A stretch of 64,000 nucleotides of DNA from Apostichopus japonicus (Eukaryota; Echinodermata; Holothuroidea; Aspidochirotida; Stichopodidae), in assembly GCF_037975245.1 (NCBI RefSeq), contig NC_092562.1, forward strand, positions 24,443,554 through 24,507,553. The letters are read 5' to 3'. Below are positions 63,036 to 64,000 of this stretch, in pieces (position 1 is the first letter of the stretch; each line of letters begins with the position of its first letter). The position numbers and the translations under genes were made by a program. The notes under the pieces were generated by a model. That model had not been told where the DNA came from and did not search any database. It saw only the letters and a program-made list of their open reading frames with translations.

Positions 63036-64000
63036 ATTCTGTATGATGAAGATTTGTAGTTTTCCAATTGTACTGTATTTTATGAATTTGCATCTGGCAA
63101 CAGTAGATTGTGTGATGTCATCACAGCAATTCAGTTGAAAACTTCTTCATATGCTTTATAGCATTTAACTCACCTAAATTCACAGCGGAAAACGATATTT
63201 CTACTTTAACACCTTCAGTTGATGAAATTATATAAACTACAGTTAACCTTGACAGCTCCAAGCAAAAATTCGAAATGCATCACGTTTCAAAGATAAATCA
63301 GGTAAGAAGATAAAAAGCACAAAATTATTAAGCTTCTTAAGAATATTAGCCATTATGGCATCACAGACCACATAATTAAGTGTTGAGTGTTTATTGTCAG
63401 CCATAATAAATTCCATTCATATCAACCATATACTACAGTAGGGACAAGATATTGAGATGGTATTTTCAACAATGTGCACTGAAAATATTTTTCTTTTCCA
63501 TAATATATTAAAGTTGCACATTGTCTGCCACCAGAATATTGCTTTAATTATTCATTATTAAATGCCAATAATACCTCAAATATGAGGATAACAAAAGTAT
63601 CTATTATAATTGACTCGTTAGCTTTATACTTGGATATTTCAAGTATACATAAAAAATGAAATTTGCAAGATAGTGAATCCTTTCACCAGTTACATACTAT
63701 TTACATACTGTATACCAGTGTATCCCCTAGCACCAGTACCAAGAATTATCTGTGACTTTAATGAATAGCTCCATCTGTGATTTGGATACTGTACATCTAT
63801 CACAAAAAATAAAACCTCATTTTCATAGAGACTTAACATAAAATGTCTGTAAATTATGCATTATTAAAGCAAATCGTTGCTTAACTGACGAGACGTTATT
63901 TTAGGGAGAGCTCAGGTAAATTTCTAAAATAAATGTTTCGGTGTTCCCTCGGTTAAACCCAATGGACACTTCTGTTCCGCCCTTATACTTATGAAAGTTT
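63036..64000. other. No gene seen
   Basis: AT-rich sequence. A 46-bp segment at 63256-63301 lies between acceptor-like and donor-like (CAG|GTAAGA) sites but is too short to support alone. Confidence 0.4.

Noticed and set aside
63256-63301. 46-bp segment between ACAG and CAG|GTAAGA with an open frame
   Set aside because: Good donor but weak acceptor, very short and phase-incompatible with the other candidate exons.

Overview
This window looks like non-bacterial, AT-rich animal DNA: an intergenic region followed by what is probably a large-intron gene. The reasons are the long stretches without coding sequence, many (TA)n microsatellites, tRNA-derived SINE-like elements, fragments of non-LTR retrotransposons, short hAT-type DNA transposons with 8-bp target duplications, and one exon with good GT-AG splice borders. 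The repeat style (SINE heads carrying the TTGGGCAAGGCACTT motif, LINE tails with GCGCTATATAAGT plus an ATT tail) suggests a marine invertebrate, perhaps a deuterostome such as an echinoderm. That assignment is inference; no gene here fixes the species. Most open reading frames in the window are chance frames through repeats.

Left edge (1-2827): eight near-identical tandem units of 373-375 bp. Each carries a 72-nt tRNA-like sequence with intact A and B boxes and a T6 run six bases downstream. The array runs off the left edge and ends on the right in an expanded TA tract. This is the most striking object in the window.

Middle (2.8-36 kb): no convincing protein gene. It holds a tandem pair of E2F-type sites (7.8 kb), a SINE (11.1 kb), a decayed inverted-terminal-repeat element (12.0-12.4 kb), a TTCA/TTCC-rich block with a nested ~100-bp repeat (14.6-15.2 kb), a 28-bp minisatellite with a 280-bp higher-order duplication (16-17.3 kb), a diverged ~200-290-bp tandem repeat (19.6-20.5 kb), long TA tracts, a ~235-bp foldback element (29.0 kb), a GC-rich short tandem repeat (32.6 kb), and two SINEs (33.4 and 35.4 kb). 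The first of those SINEs has a hammerhead-ribozyme-like motif beside it on the opposite strand.

Right part (36-64 kb): an internal coding exon on the + strand (36236-36582), with a serine-rich, probably disordered product. It is followed by a long stretch that behaves like intron sequence, with a few weak candidate exons (44690, 47121, 57518). Embedded in it are two non-autonomous hAT elements with exact 8-bp target duplications (37.6-37.9 and 62.4-63.0 kb), the 3' ends of two LINEs (44.9 and 58.4 kb), a foldback (42.8-43.0 kb), a six-copy ~82-bp minisatellite whose every unit carries a CAG|GTAACT-type junction (48.3-48.8 kb), and several short duplications. The protein encoded by the 36.2-kb exon was not recognised.
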